Origin: Butyriboletus loyo
Taxonomy: Eukaryota; Basidiomycota; Agaricomycetes; Boletales; Boletaceae
Assembly (NCBI GenBank): GCA_038093515.1
Contig: JBBPSI010000071.1
Coordinates: 54,060 to 118,059 of the forward strand
Direction: 5' to 3'
Length of the DNA: 64,000 nt
Of this stretch, positions 47,273 to 58,286 are shown piece by piece. The translations under genes were made by a program, and so were the position numbers. The stretch's first letter is position 1. Each line of letters starts with the position of its first letter. A model generated the notes under the pieces. It ran no database searches. It saw nothing but the letters and a program-made list of their open reading frames with translations, and was not told where the DNA came from.

Positions 47273-47939
47273 AATGAAGCGTCAAAGGAGGGGTCCCCAG
47301 TCGAGGATATTTGTAGCGACCGACGGACGTGCCGGGGTTGCTACTTCTCTGTACGAAGTTTCGAAATCTTTAGCATCCATGACTCGGAGTTTGATTGTGT
47401 TTCTCTTGTTCAAAAATACGCGACATGCTCAGCTTCGAACTGGGTGAAACCCGAACGAAGTAGGTCGACCCCGTGCGCACGAATCTTGGCATCACGACAA
47501 ATTGGCAATCGAGTAAGTAAATCCAGTTTCATGTGCGAATTTCGGGGTGCAAGATGGGGAAACGACCGTCTTCAAGTTAGTGGTTCCCAACCCGACTCAA
47601 GTCCGTCTGTTCCCCATCAATTTTCTTCTTCTTGGAGCTCCAAAGGCGCCATTAAAAACGAATGTCATGACCGTGCAGTGTTACCGAAGACGACGGCAGT
47701 ATGATGTCATGGCGACATCTTTCTAATTTCCGCAGGGTAGGTGCGTCATCCGGATCCAACCTCGATCCGCGGGGGAGTAAACTACGTCACGCGGCCCGCT
47801 CGAATTTAGAATCCGTACTCAAGGACGTCTGATGCAGGTATATATATACATTGGCTCGGCTGACTACGTTTTGGCGTCGACGTTCGAATAATATGTGAGA
47901 AACGAGATGAGATGGACGCTCGCTCGAGTCGTCGTGTGA
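47273..47939. other. Intergenic region
   Basis: About 670 bp between the M20 stop and the end of the secreted-protein gene. Only short frames are present; no structure was recognised. Confidence 0.4.
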
Positions 47940-48257
47940 TCACGCCAATCCGCTATGACAGCTGTCACGGTAGCTAGTTCGTACAGTGGACGATTTCTTC
48001 CCTAACCCCCTCCGCAATGATGTCGCGGAACTAGTCTGTGGAGGAACATCATGATTGCAAGCTTGTTGGAGAGGAGACAAAACTTTACATTCAAGCTGAA
48101 CAGTACCGTGCTCCCGTGTCCACAAACGACGATGGTGTCGCCGCATCCTGTGCATCACTGCACCACGATGCACTTCAAGAGGGGCCGGAGCGGCGGTGGC
48201 GACGCCAGCCAGTACGGCAACGAAAAGGAGGATGGAGGAGCAGGAGAGAATTAACAT
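47940..48257 (-). CDS. Small secreted protein candidate
   Basis: A single-exon frame of 105 residues. Residues 1-23 form a hydrophobic signal peptide (LLFVAVLAGVATAA) with a plausible cleavage before APAPLEV. The mature part is basic and His/Arg-rich near its start (HRMRRHHRRLW) and has four Cys residues. An in-frame Met at 48311 lies upstream, but a TATA box at 48327-48334 places transcription start near 48300, so 48257 is the better start. Basic residues after the signal suggest pro-peptide processing (inference). No family recognised; it could be a small effector-like or structural secreted protein, or a chance frame. Confidence 0.5.
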   Translation of the reverse strand: MLILSCSSILLFVAVLAGVATAAPAPLEVHRGAVMHRMRRHHRRLWTREHGTVQLECKVLSPLQQACNHDVPPQTSSATSLRRGLGKKSSTVRTSYRDSCHSGLA

Positions 48258-48326
48258 GCTGACTCCAAGTGAGTTTTTCCTCGAGGGGGGAGAAATGATC
48301 CTAGAGGACATGTTATCCTCGATCGG

Positions 48327-48334
48327 TTTTTATA
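48327..48334 (-). promoter_or_regulatory. TATA box
   Basis: TATAAAAA on the minus strand within GGGTATAAAAACC, 70 bp upstream of the start codon of the small secreted-protein frame. Confidence 0.6.
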
Positions 48335-48670
48335 CCCTTGTGAATTCATGAAATGGCCTGGAAAAATAGAAGTCTTACGAACGAAAGCGCTTCATTTCGT
48401 TAGCTTGTCCCCAAAACATAGTGTCGCGGTTCCCAGTGCTCGAGCGCCGGCAGCATTTTGATCGACTGGGTACCTCAGCCTAAAAGTACCACCACGAAAC
48501 GTGTGTCACGCTAGATGACGACGCTGCTCAAACTCCAAATCTCAGTGCTGGAGCAAGATCGACACCGGAAAATCTGATCGAGACTCGATCCAGCAGCTCA
48601 AGTCAACAAAACTTCATTACACCGACATGAATACACGGACAACAAATTCTTGCCCAAACAAACATGTCGC
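48335..48670. other. Intergenic region
   Basis: 336 bp between two minus-strand genes: upstream sequence of the secreted-protein gene and 3' UTR of the dehydrogenase. Nothing else was seen. Confidence 0.4.
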
Positions 48671-49869
48671 TCACCACTTTTCGTGAGCAGGTCGTACTAC
48701 ACGTAGTCATACATGAGCACAAATTCGCAGCAATACGAGGTCGAGGAAGCTCACAGTCGATCTCCCAAGCCCATACCGAGCTGTCTTGCTCAACGAGGTT
48801 GAGGTAGGCCTGTATGGGCGCAGTGGCGATGAGACAATGTTACGTACAGGCAACATCCCATAGACCAACCTTTGCAATGCCATTTGGATCGAGACGAACA
48901 TCTTCATTGGCTTCCCAGGCAGGGTCGTTGCGGTAGCCTCTTGCGCGATCAGTGACGATACTTCCGTCGATGATGCTCTGTAATTATAAGATCCATCCAG
49001 AATCAGTACTCGCGCCCCGGTTCGGACCCAGTCTTCGCAACTCACGTGCGCAACCTGCAAGTCCGCACAAAATGTCAGCGAGAGTCGAATAGGAATCCAA
49101 TAAGCGACTACGGACATGAATGTTCTGTTTCCCAAACTCTTTGGCCAAGCTCTGGGAGAGCGCTCTGATACCAAATTTACCCATCGCAAACGCACTCGTA
49201 GTAGTGTTGCCCCTGATCGAGGCCGTAGCCCCCGTGAAGATCAGAGTACCTTTCTTCCTCGAGCCACCCTTCCCGCCTTCGCTTGGTTGTTCGAAATCGT
49301 TCTTAGTAAGTTCGAGCAAGACTTCTCTGGAGAAGGCAAAGGCAGCGAGGGCGTTGACATCTAATGACTCGCGTGCTTCCTCTTCGGTTATGTCCAAGAA
49401 TGGCTTCCATACGCCATACCCAGCATTGAACACTGCAACACGCAGGGGAGAAGAAGACACCAGGAAGCGGTTCCTGATGTCGGAGAACGCAAGACGGATC
49501 GAGGCCGGAGTGTAATCCGGGATTGGGAAAGGTGCAGCCTGACAATAGTAAAATATCTTGTCAGGATCAAGATGATGATGCATGAATTGCGTCGCACCTC
49601 TCCACCGTTCTGATTAATCTCGTTGGCGAGTTTGTTGAGATGCTCGGGGCCACGAGAGATCAACGCAACCCTGTAACCCAACTTGCCGAACAGACGACTG
49701 CAAGACTAGTCAAGTTTGTGTTGGGTTGGTCGAAAGAGTCCTTACGCTGAAGAAGCCCCTGTCCCTGAGCACAAGTTAGCATTGTCGAGGGCCATGCAAA
49801 GGTTACGAGACACTGACCTGAGCCGTTTCCGATACCAGCAACGACGAATAAGGGTTGAATGACAGACAT
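48671..49869 (-). CDS. Short-chain dehydrogenase/reductase, Tyr-less
   Basis: Exons 49869-49818, 49764-49746, 49697-49598, 49538-49116, 49054-49046, 48977-48870, 48809-48755 and 48696-48671 close in phase to 263 residues, the SDR norm. Rossmann features are G-x3-G-x-G (GIGNGSGTG with ASSARLFGKLGY), NAGYG, and the strand LIFTGATASIRG. The position of the catalytic YxxxK reads SAFAMGKFG, so Tyr is replaced by Phe while Lys is kept. This is a subgroup feature I have seen elsewhere; it argues for altered chemistry or a non-classical role. The end WEIDLRPAHEKW is typical of the subgroup. Exon 5 is only 9 nt (Val-Ala-His). The last intron is required to reach the conserved C-terminus. Confidence 0.85.
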
Positions 49870-50104
49870 TTCCTGTATTGCATGTAGATGTGATGGTCAA
49901 ATTATGACCTGAACTGGGACATATTTATATCCAGTCGGAAGGTCAACTGAGTAAGCCCGGACATTACTAAGTCGATGGGCCAAGCAATGTGCGACATGGC
50001 GCAATCTGACCAAGTCGCGATGTAGCTTATGTTTTGTCCAACTTGTCAACGGGTGTCTATGTTATTGCCCCAAACCGTGGAAAGTAACAAGTCGAACTAG
50101 CGGA

Positions 50105-50643
50105 TCAATGAGTACCATGTAGTACAATGTGCCCGGCCTTGCTGTTCTGCCAAACATCGTAACGCTTCGCCCAGGTGTATGTGCCGTAGGCTGGTAACAG
50201 TTAGGCGTAAGCGGGGCGGAGAAGTGCAAAAACGCACCAATTGCAAACGGAACAATCCAGTATGGAACTTGAGAGGCAAGGCGCCTGTAGCCATTAAACA
50301 ACCAGCCCTGGAAGATCTCTTTTGTTGGGCGTTGACGGAAGGGGGAAACAGCTGAAGGATGCGTGTAAGACACGAGACGCAACGAATGTGGTGAACCGTG
50401 AAAGAGTAGCTGAACGACCCACTGTAAGTGATAACACCTCTTTGCTTCAACATGCTGGTATCACCCCACCATGGGTTCTAACGGGACGTTATTCCGCACT
50501 CTCTCAACGCCGTCATGGCAAAAAAACTCACAAAGGCTTTGGCTGGCGAGCGAAATGACAAGTCGGTTTTTCGTACTTTTCGATGACCAAGGGAAACACT
50601 CACGTTCGGGCATACCACTGGAACGAACTGCAGTCGGCCGCAT
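50105..50643 (-). CDS. QCR8: Cytochrome bc1 complex subunit 8 (Qcr8)
   Basis: Small inner-membrane subunit of respiratory complex III that contacts cytochrome b near the ubiquinone site. Exons 50643-50604, 50542-50532, 50477-50423, 50351-50238 and 50190-50105 close in phase to 101 residues. Conserved landmarks: the N-terminal MRPTAVRSSGMPEPK, NPWWGDTSMLKQRGVITYTV, then GWLFNGYRRLASQVPYW, a single membrane segment, and YDVWQNSKAGHIVLHG at the end. Exon 2 is an 11-nt microexon flanked by GTGAGT donors and CAG/TAG acceptors; without it the frame fails. It is divergent from OST4 over 219 bp. The gene is missed if only long frames are considered. Confidence 0.88.
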
Positions 50644-50862
50644 GATGGACTTTGTGTAACTAGTCAAACTCGGTGAAGCGGATTTGTTGAGGTTTTCCGA
50701 GGTTCTCCGTGTCCGTGTTGACCAAACAAGACGCAAACAACGCCATACTTCACTCGTCCATCCTCATAACCAAAGGTACGAACTTGAGCTCTCAACGACA
50801 CGCTGGTTCACCGATGCTATTAGACGTTCTTCCCTTAGGCTCTACGCTCGTTCACTCAGAGA
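50644..50862. promoter_or_regulatory. Divergent promoter, QCR8 / OST4
   Basis: 219 bp between the two start codons. No TATA box is evident. Specific factor sites cannot be assigned by eye. Confidence 0.4.
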
Positions 50863-50991
50863 ATGATTAGCCACCAGACACTGTACAACCTCGCCAACTA
50901 CCTCGGCGCTCTTGCCATGATTACTGTCGTCGCATACCACTTCGTCGCAGTAAATGCGCGTCATATTTCAGGGAATCCACAATCACACTAG
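50863..50991 (+). CDS. OST4: Oligosaccharyltransferase subunit Ost4
   Basis: A 42-residue single-exon frame starting MISHQTLYNLANYLGALAMI and continuing as one membrane helix (TVVAYHFVAVNA). The MIS-x-(Q)-L start, one helix and tiny size match Ost4, the mini-subunit that bridges Stt3 and Ost3/6 in N-glycosylation at the ER. Yeast Ost4 is 36 residues. Identification is by recalled pattern. The last ten residues (ISGNPQSH) are not conserved in memory and could hide an intron. Confidence 0.7.
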   Translation: MISHQTLYNLANYLGALAMITVVAYHFVAVNARHISGNPQSH

Positions 50992-51995
50992 AGTATAAGG
51001 GTCATGTATGGTGAGTTCTGGCACAACTGGGTGTCCGGAACGATTCACAAAAGGGCTCCTAGTTGTCACGCTCCGCAGCTAATTATCTGCCATCCCATAC
51101 GTGACTACATCAACCCCCTAGCGAAGTTTTGGTTTGGCACCTTGATAGTATGTTACACCAGCATTTTGCCCATCGTCTGCAAACCTCCCTCTAATCATCA
51201 TGGCATCAGTATGATGCGGTTGGTCTTGCACTAATAACTCGGAGTGATTTGATAGGGTGGGGTCATCGAGATCGTGATGCTTCTTCGAACAGCAGTTGCA
51301 GGTGGATGGTTCTTCAACACGACAAGTGTCACCAGTGTCAGTCAAAGGCAGAGAACGTCGGAATGCGTTTGCATACCGCATAGCGTGCACAGCGCTTCGC
51401 GTCTCCATGAGATTTCTTAATGTCGACATCGCGGCAACTGGAACACTCACAACAACATGTGAGAATTCCACACAGTACGTCGCAGCACTCCATGCTTTTG
51501 AAATCGACGGGTTCAGTCCTTGGATGTCACTGGAACGATGGTGTTCGGTGTTCCGGGGTGAGAGGGCGATTTTTCTTTTGATTTCAATTTTGTCGGGATG
51601 GATACTTGTACAGCCCTTCGACTGATTCAGACTCAGAAGGCGCGTGACCGAGACTGAACCCAGGCCTCAGTTTCACGCTAAGGATTGCAGGGAGACGTGG
51701 AATTCGGGTATACACGCTGTCACAAGAGAGTTCTCTCCTCGTGGGCGGGTATGAGGCGGAATTGTAAAAGCGAAACACCAACTCGCGTGAAATTTATCCA
51801 ACAGATGGAAGGGCATGAACCAATAATTTATCGGCGCCATTCGTGGTGACCCTAACCGTGTCATCATCAATACTACTCTTTCCATTACGAACATTCAATA
51901 TCGTAACCTCGACATTATCACCGACATTTCGGGTCAGTTGATAAAGTTATACGAGCCTCTTGGAACAGTTCGATGCGACTGACGGTTAGAAAGTT
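50992..51995. other. Intergenic region
   Basis: 1.0 kb with only short frames. A minus-strand frame at 51118-51471 with a Cys cluster has no recognised motif and is not called. Confidence 0.4.
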
Positions 51996-54900
51996 ATGAC
52001 GATGGCATCGGAGCCGACTGTGCAGGCCTTCATCTCGAGACACCGTACCCTCCTCGCCCAGGAACGCGATGCGGAGATCGAGCGCACCTCCCTGATCCTG
52101 AGCAATGCTTCACCCAAGCTTCTCGAACAGCGTGGACTGGCACTGGGTGGACTGGGTGTAGTGTCGGCCGGGGTGGGGCTTGGCGGAAAGACGTACGTGA
52201 TCGTGTCTTACCATGGCAGCTCACGACCTCTTATTCGACGAAGCGTAGGTTGGTAGAACTGGAGAGACCTTTGGCGTACCATTCTTCGCCGTTATTTCCC
52301 CCTCATACCTTCAGGGTCGTACTATCTGCTGGCATCGTCGTATCATCCGTGAAACCTGAATAGCGTGTCTACAGGCCCGGTGATCTCGCTCGAATCGAAG
52401 AGAACGTTTCAACTACGCAGAAAAAGATAGGCAGCAAAGGGAAGAAGGTACAGTCTACGGATTCAGATGCGAAAAGCTCCACCGCTCCGGAGGGTGTAGT
52501 GTACAAGGTCGTGTCATCATCCGCTCTCTCCAACCACGTCCTGAATCTTTAACAGGTTACTGAAACGCGCATCGTTATTGCTGTGGATCCTCCCGAGTCT
52601 GGCGATGCCAATCTTGATCTGCCGGAGAGATGTCGTGTCGTAAAGCTCGCAAACAGCGTCACCTATGATCGGTAAAGAGAACTGCCCTCTGATGCTGTCG
52701 CGTCCTAAGGTGCGTTTCCAGGATGGACAAAGCGATCGACCACCTGGAGAAGATTGCGATACCCTCCACGCGAAAGGTGATCTCTTTGGCCACAGACCGT
52801 ATACCTTATGGAATTCACTGGTCGTACTTCATCAGCCAGATGACAAGACAAACTATGAACTTGCACCTCTCATTCGTGTGTTGCTCGGAATGTCGCCGCC
52901 CTCCAAGCCCTCCAAACTTGGAGACATTTCTTTCTTCGACGAATCGCTCAACCCAAGCCAGAAAGCAGCCGTCCGATTCGCTCTCGAGGCCATGGAAGTC
53001 GCATGTATCCATGGTCCCCCAGGTACGTTCTGTCGCTATTCTGCCCCCTCTCTCCCCCTTCAATGTACAATCAAGGCACAGGCAAAACCCACACGCTGAT
53101 CGAAATCATACGTCAGCTTACCTCCAACCCACCAGACCAGAAACCGAACCGCGTGCTCGTATGCGGTGCTTCCAACCTTTCCGTCGACAACATCCTCGAA
53201 CGACTTCTTGTTCTCCCTCCCCCCGAAAAGGGAAGGGGGACGCCACTAAAAGTGACGCGAATTGGTCACCCAGCGAGAGTGATGGCACGTGAGGATATCC
53301 TCGATGCGACGTTGGAAGTCAAGGCAGGCCGGAGTGATCAGGTTTGTCGGCATCTACTCCTATTGGGGATGTGTTAACCAACGTCCCATCAGGCGGCACT
53401 CGCCAAAGATGTAAAGGCAGAGCTCAATGCTGCCCTCGACACTCTTTCCGGGAGGGGAAAAGGCAAAGGGACGAAGAAACCACGTGGATCCGAACGCAAG
53501 AAAATGTGGGAGGATGTGCGTGCACTCAGAAAAGAGTCGGTGTTCGTTGGTTGTTCCACGATACTCGTCAGTCTGATTGGCACGTAGGTATCGACACAGA
53601 GAGGGCGGGGTCGTGAAAGCGGTCCTCTCGGAGTCCCAGGTACTTTCCCACCATGGTTCCAGACAAGAAATGACCGTGACTGAACACTTGCGCAGATTGT
53701 CCTGGCCACCTGCCATTCTGCTGGAGCAAGACAGCTACGAGATCATACCTTTGATGTGGTCATCATCGATGAAGCAACTCAAGCTGTTGAAGCAGTATGT
53801 GCCAGCGCAAATGCTTCTTGATTGCTGAACTTTGGCACTATAGGTGTGCTGGGTCCCCATATTCAAGGGAAGGAAGTTGATCCTGGCAGGTGACCCCATG
53901 CAACTTCCCCCTACCATCTTATCAGATAAGCATGAAAAGAAAGGCAAGGAGGCAAAGTCACCGGAGAACAAACGTAAGAATGGGTCAGAGGGCAAGGGAG
54001 CGTCAACGAAGCTCTCCAAGCCAGACGAAAGCAAAGGCTCTTCAACGGACAATAAGCAGGATGATGTGACTGACACAAGTTCAGAGACCGGTTCTGATTC
54101 GGAATCAGAGTCGATACACGGAGACGTAGTCATTGCAGAAGAGACCACAGTACCCACGACGGATGTACCAGAGAACTCAAGCGAACCGCCAAAGAAAAGG
54201 CCTCCTAAACATTCTGGTTTGCGTCCCCCGCGGACCTTGGAGACGACATTGTTTGACCGCCTCGAGCGAATGTACGGTCGTGGCATCAAGCGCCTGCTCA
54301 ACGTCCAATACCGGTACGCACCAATCGCCTTCCCATTCGTTCTTGCTCCACTCACCACCCCGGAGGATGCACGCTCAAATTTGCCAGTTCCCATCAAAGA
54401 CGCTCTATGCGTCCAAGCTGAAGTCACATGCATCGGTGTCCTCGCATTTGCTCTCCGATCTGCCAAATACGAGGTTATTTACCGAGACAAAGGACGAGGA
54501 GACCGTCAATGAAACTTTTGGAAATCCTGTCGTCTTCTTTGACACCGCTGGGTGTGAGTACTACGAACGAGTGGAAGGCGACGGAGATGAAGGCAGCCGG
54601 TGTAATGAGAATGAAGCATCAGTGGTCAAAAGGTGGACAGAGAAGCTCGTGCGTTTGGGGACTAGCACGAATCTCATTCCGATCATGTGGCTCATCTCCC
54701 GCCCACAGGTTGAAACGGGGTTGTATCCTTGCCAGATCGCAATCATTACCCCGTGCGTATTTTTAGCGTACAAGTGCCATCTCTATCCGAATCGGTCGAC
54801 GCCAACGACGTGTCTCTTGATAGGTACCAAGCCCAGGTCACGCTGCTCAGTTCCTTGTTGCGTCCCGAATACGGCCCTGAGCTCGAGATCGGTACCGTGG

Positions 54901-55308
54901 ACGGTATGCAGGGACGTGAGAAAGAAGCTGTGATTATCAGTCTCGTACGCAGCAACGGCAAGGTCAGTCAGGGTGTATAACAACCGTTTCGAAGGGTCTG
55001 ATTCCCGATCGTGGATTTACAGCGTGAAGTGGGTTTCTTGAAGGAGAAGCGCCGAATGAACGGTAAGTTTGCACTCGCCACCCAGCCTTTTTAGTGGGTG
55101 GAAATTGAGCGAACCCAGTGGCAATGACGCGAGCAAAAAGACATCTGGTACGTCAGCACACATTGTATTACTTACCAAGACGCACCTTTTAAACCATCTA
55201 CAGTGCATTGTCGGGGACTCGTCCACGGTCCAACACGGCGGTACTTATCTAAAGAAGTGGCTTGCCTGGCTCGAAGCGAATGCGGACGTCAGGTTTGCAG
55301 AGGCGTAA
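51996..55308 (+). CDS. hcs1: Superfamily 1 DNA/RNA helicase, Hcs1/SMUBP2 type
   Basis: UPF1-like 5'-3' helicase (DNA polymerase alpha-associated helicase A in yeast, IGHMBP2 in mammals); about 900 residues in about a dozen exons. The N-terminal domain 1B region contains [13 protein letters not shown] and [10 protein letters not shown]. Motif I (Walker A) [14 protein letters not shown] is split by an intron. Motif Ia region: [18 protein letters not shown]. Motif II is [12 protein letters not shown], motif [15 protein letters not shown], motif IV NVQYRMH, and motifs V/VI are [20 protein letters not shown] and [11 protein letters not shown]. An unusual Lys/Glu/Ser-rich insertion of about 100 residues (53930-54235) sits between motif III and [11 protein letters not shown]. 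The start is the first Met of the frame ([12 protein letters not shown]). Confidence 0.9.
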
Positions 55309-55479
55309 GAATTACACGGGCGAACTTCAGAAACGACGTGAGAATGTTACATCTACAGTGACGGCGTACGTGCAACGTCGTATACAAATGATACATAACC
55401 AGACGTGATGACGATACGAGAATAAATATTGCGTGTAGATAGCAAACGATCAGATCTAATGAGAGACCAGCTCCACAGA

Positions 55480-57905
55480 CTAATACTCGTCAGGGTCGTT
55501 GAGCGAGGCGTACTCGGAGACTGTCCGGACGTCTTCGTATTCTTGGACGACTTCGCGCATGGCGAAGCGCATGATGGGAGTGAGTGGCGTCAATTTCGGT
55601 CCAACGACCTCATGTTCATCGCATTCGTCGATTTGCCCCAGATCCCTCGTCGACAGATTGACCGGATTCACCATAACCAGATCGCCGTCTTCCGAGGACT
55701 CAACCCCAACCGTCGCACTACCTCCACCAATGTAAGAACTGTTGCTCAGGACGCGATGCGTCATCGGGACAGGTGAGACCGGTGCACTGATGACAGGAAT
55801 CTCCACCTCTCTCCCGACCGGCTCGGTCCAGTGCAGATTCAGCACCTTCCCTTTGATCATCCCATCCACCGCGCGCACACCAATCTCCCGACAGAGCAGG
55901 AAGTACGGAAGGTGCTGCGTCGAGGGCTGGCTGAGTTTACTCATGACTTTGAGCAGCTGCATTGCGCTGAAATCCGCGGAGTAGTCTTCGATCGAAGATG
56001 CGTCCCGAGGCGAATTGAACCCAGCAGGACCAAGGCCGGCATGAAGTGCGTCTGGGCCACTGGATCGTGGCCGAGGACCTGGGGTAGATGGGGTCGTGGG
56101 GTCACGTGCAGACGTTAGCTGAGAAGAGTGAACGATATGCAGGTTGAGGGTAGCATGGGCTTGAAGGAAAGGCGAACTCTGTTTGACTAATCCATAAATG
56201 TTAGCAATACCGGAGCGTGTTGTAGTGAGAATACGCACTGTCGAAGTTTCCGCCGGCATTAACTGGGAATGATGAGGGTGAGGAAAGTCGACGAACGCTA
56301 AAGAAGTAGCTCACTATACTCATTAATGTAGTCCTGCCAATGCGCTAGCTTACCACCGAACGCCTCATATAATACGTCAAAAGATAATGTAGGCCGTAAT
56401 GCGTCTGGGATACGAGGTAATAGACGTTCCAAGAAATATGTTCGTGTCTCGCTTCTCGAACAGTCATCGATCGTGACGAGCTTGCAATGTGGCACAACAT
56501 TGAGTTGGCGCAGCCAGTTTTGGTAGAATGGATCGCTGGTCGCATGAACAACATGACACAGCCGGTCTTGTTTCGTCAGAACAAGCATCGAGTCTAGAAG
56601 ACACTTCATGGTCTCTGTCGACTGAACCAAGGACGGCCTGTTCGCCAACGATGTCAATGAGCAGAGGATTCCTTGCGTAAGAAGCGTACAGTTTATGTGC
56701 TTCATCGAAGAATAATACCAATGTCTTCTTGGAAGGCCTTTCAGACTCTTTGATCACAGAAGACGACATCCCGCGAGCACTGTCGCTTCCTCTCTTAGCA
56801 CGCTTGAAGATCCACCGACTCCTAAGGAGAGGAGGCGAATTGTTCACATGAGTTCGCTCAGATGATATATCAGATTCCTTCCGGCCTTGGTTGGCGAGTT
56901 CATTGACATCTTCCGGAGGCTCAAACTCGGCGTATCTCACAAGGGCATACTGCAGCGATTGAACTTGTTGGTACGATGATAGGCAAAGAAGCAACAGTCT
57001 TACTTGGAATAGTTCCATGAGCCGGGCGATGTCACTTGTCCGTACTTGTGACCCCACGCTCCCCACAGGTGATTCGGACAGCCTTCGCTCCACATCAAGG
57101 CGGTCATGCTAGGAACTCGATCAGCACCCCTGCATCACCCACTCCTGCCCTCATTACACCAGAATGCGTACCTTGAATGCGGAGGCTTCTGTTCGAAACT
57201 CCTCGAAGCCAGGCATGTTCGTCGAAACATCCTCAAAATATCGTTCCATCTGTTGGCTAAGACGTATATAGAGACTGCTAACGTCCGCGAAACCAGGAAT
57301 CCGGAGATCGAAGTGGAAAACATGGAACCTGTCACGGGAAAGCACTTCACGGAGAAGAGCCGTCTATATGCGCAGCTTCATGAGGATCTCGAGGCGGAAA
57401 CGAAGACATCGAGAACAAAAGATACCTTGCCCACGGCGCTGGCGCCAAAAAACACCGTAAACGATGGCTCGCCTTCCAGAGCTCGCTCGATAACCCGCAA
57501 TTCGGCTTCCCGGGGAAGGAAGCCGGGCAGACGTGCAACCGCGTGCTTGATGCGCAGTCGCGGAGGTTCACGTTCTTCGGCGATCTCTTTACGTGCTTCC
57601 TCAAGCTGGCGCCTGGATTCCGTCAGCGAGCGTGCAGTCTCGGAAGGCTGGATGGGTCATGAACGGTCCAATCAGGCTTCATGAAAGTAGACGACGCAAT
57701 ATAAACATACGTTCACGAGGACACCGAGTACCTCGCTCATGCCAAAAAAATTCCGTCGGTTGAAATCCATACTGAGCGCTGCTGAGCTCCTGCGGTGAGG
57801 TAGATTTGATGAAAAGATCCACTGGACCGTGTCAGCGCGTGGCAGTCTTGGATTTGTGCCAGGCGGGGGATTTCGTTGACTTCTGCTGCTGGTCTTTACG
57901 CGCAT
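55480..57905 (-). CDS. AAA+/STAND-type ATPase, conserved fungal family of unknown role
   Basis: About 640 residues in about ten exons. An N-terminal helical segment (LTESRRQLEEARKEIAEE) precedes the nucleotide-binding domain: LPGFLPREAELRVIERAL, Walker A FFGASAVGKTALL (split by an intron after GK), VFHFDLRIPGFADV, Walker B VLFFDEAHKLP, and a sensor-like HVVHATSDPFYQNWL. This order resembles archaeal-type ATPase_2 proteins. The C-terminal part has no recognised domain and ends in an acidic tail (VVQEYEDVRTVSEYA). The first exon is uncertain: Met at 57905 is the first in frame, MDFNRRNFF is an alternative, and an upstream exon is possible. It is convergent with the helicase gene, 171 bp apart. 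Confidence 0.7.
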
Positions 57906-58286
57906 GGATGGAACTGGAGATGGTCGGTGCGATTGGCGTAGAGGCTACGCAAACGAGGTTTGGGGTTGGGTCTAGCTAGGATTTGGAAAGCAGGGAATGG
58001 GTCAGATGCTGAGCACTTGTACGAAGCAGTTGAAAAGGATGCAGACCCTTTTGCATGGCAGCGTTCGCACCCATTGCACAGGACGGCCACGAGTGTGCGG
58101 CGTGAAGATGTGGAGGAAGGTGATACACGTTGTGGGAGTGAGGCAAGTGGGGCCAACACAGGCATCGTCAATGCCCCCACCAGCCCGCATTACGAGAATC
58201 GGATTGGAGCACAGAGACCAGACTAGAAACATTGCAACAGGGGCTCTATAAGACAATCGTAAAACTAAGCCGGAACTGTATAATGT
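57906..58286. other. Spacer between two minus-strand genes
   Basis: 381 bp. A minus-strand open stretch (57896-58180) might be an upstream exon of the ATPase gene, but no splice solution was convincing. Confidence 0.35.

Noticed and set aside
51118..51471. 117-codon minus-strand frame with Cys cluster
   Set aside because: No conserved pattern, no signal peptide, no splice-compatible neighbours; could be chance.
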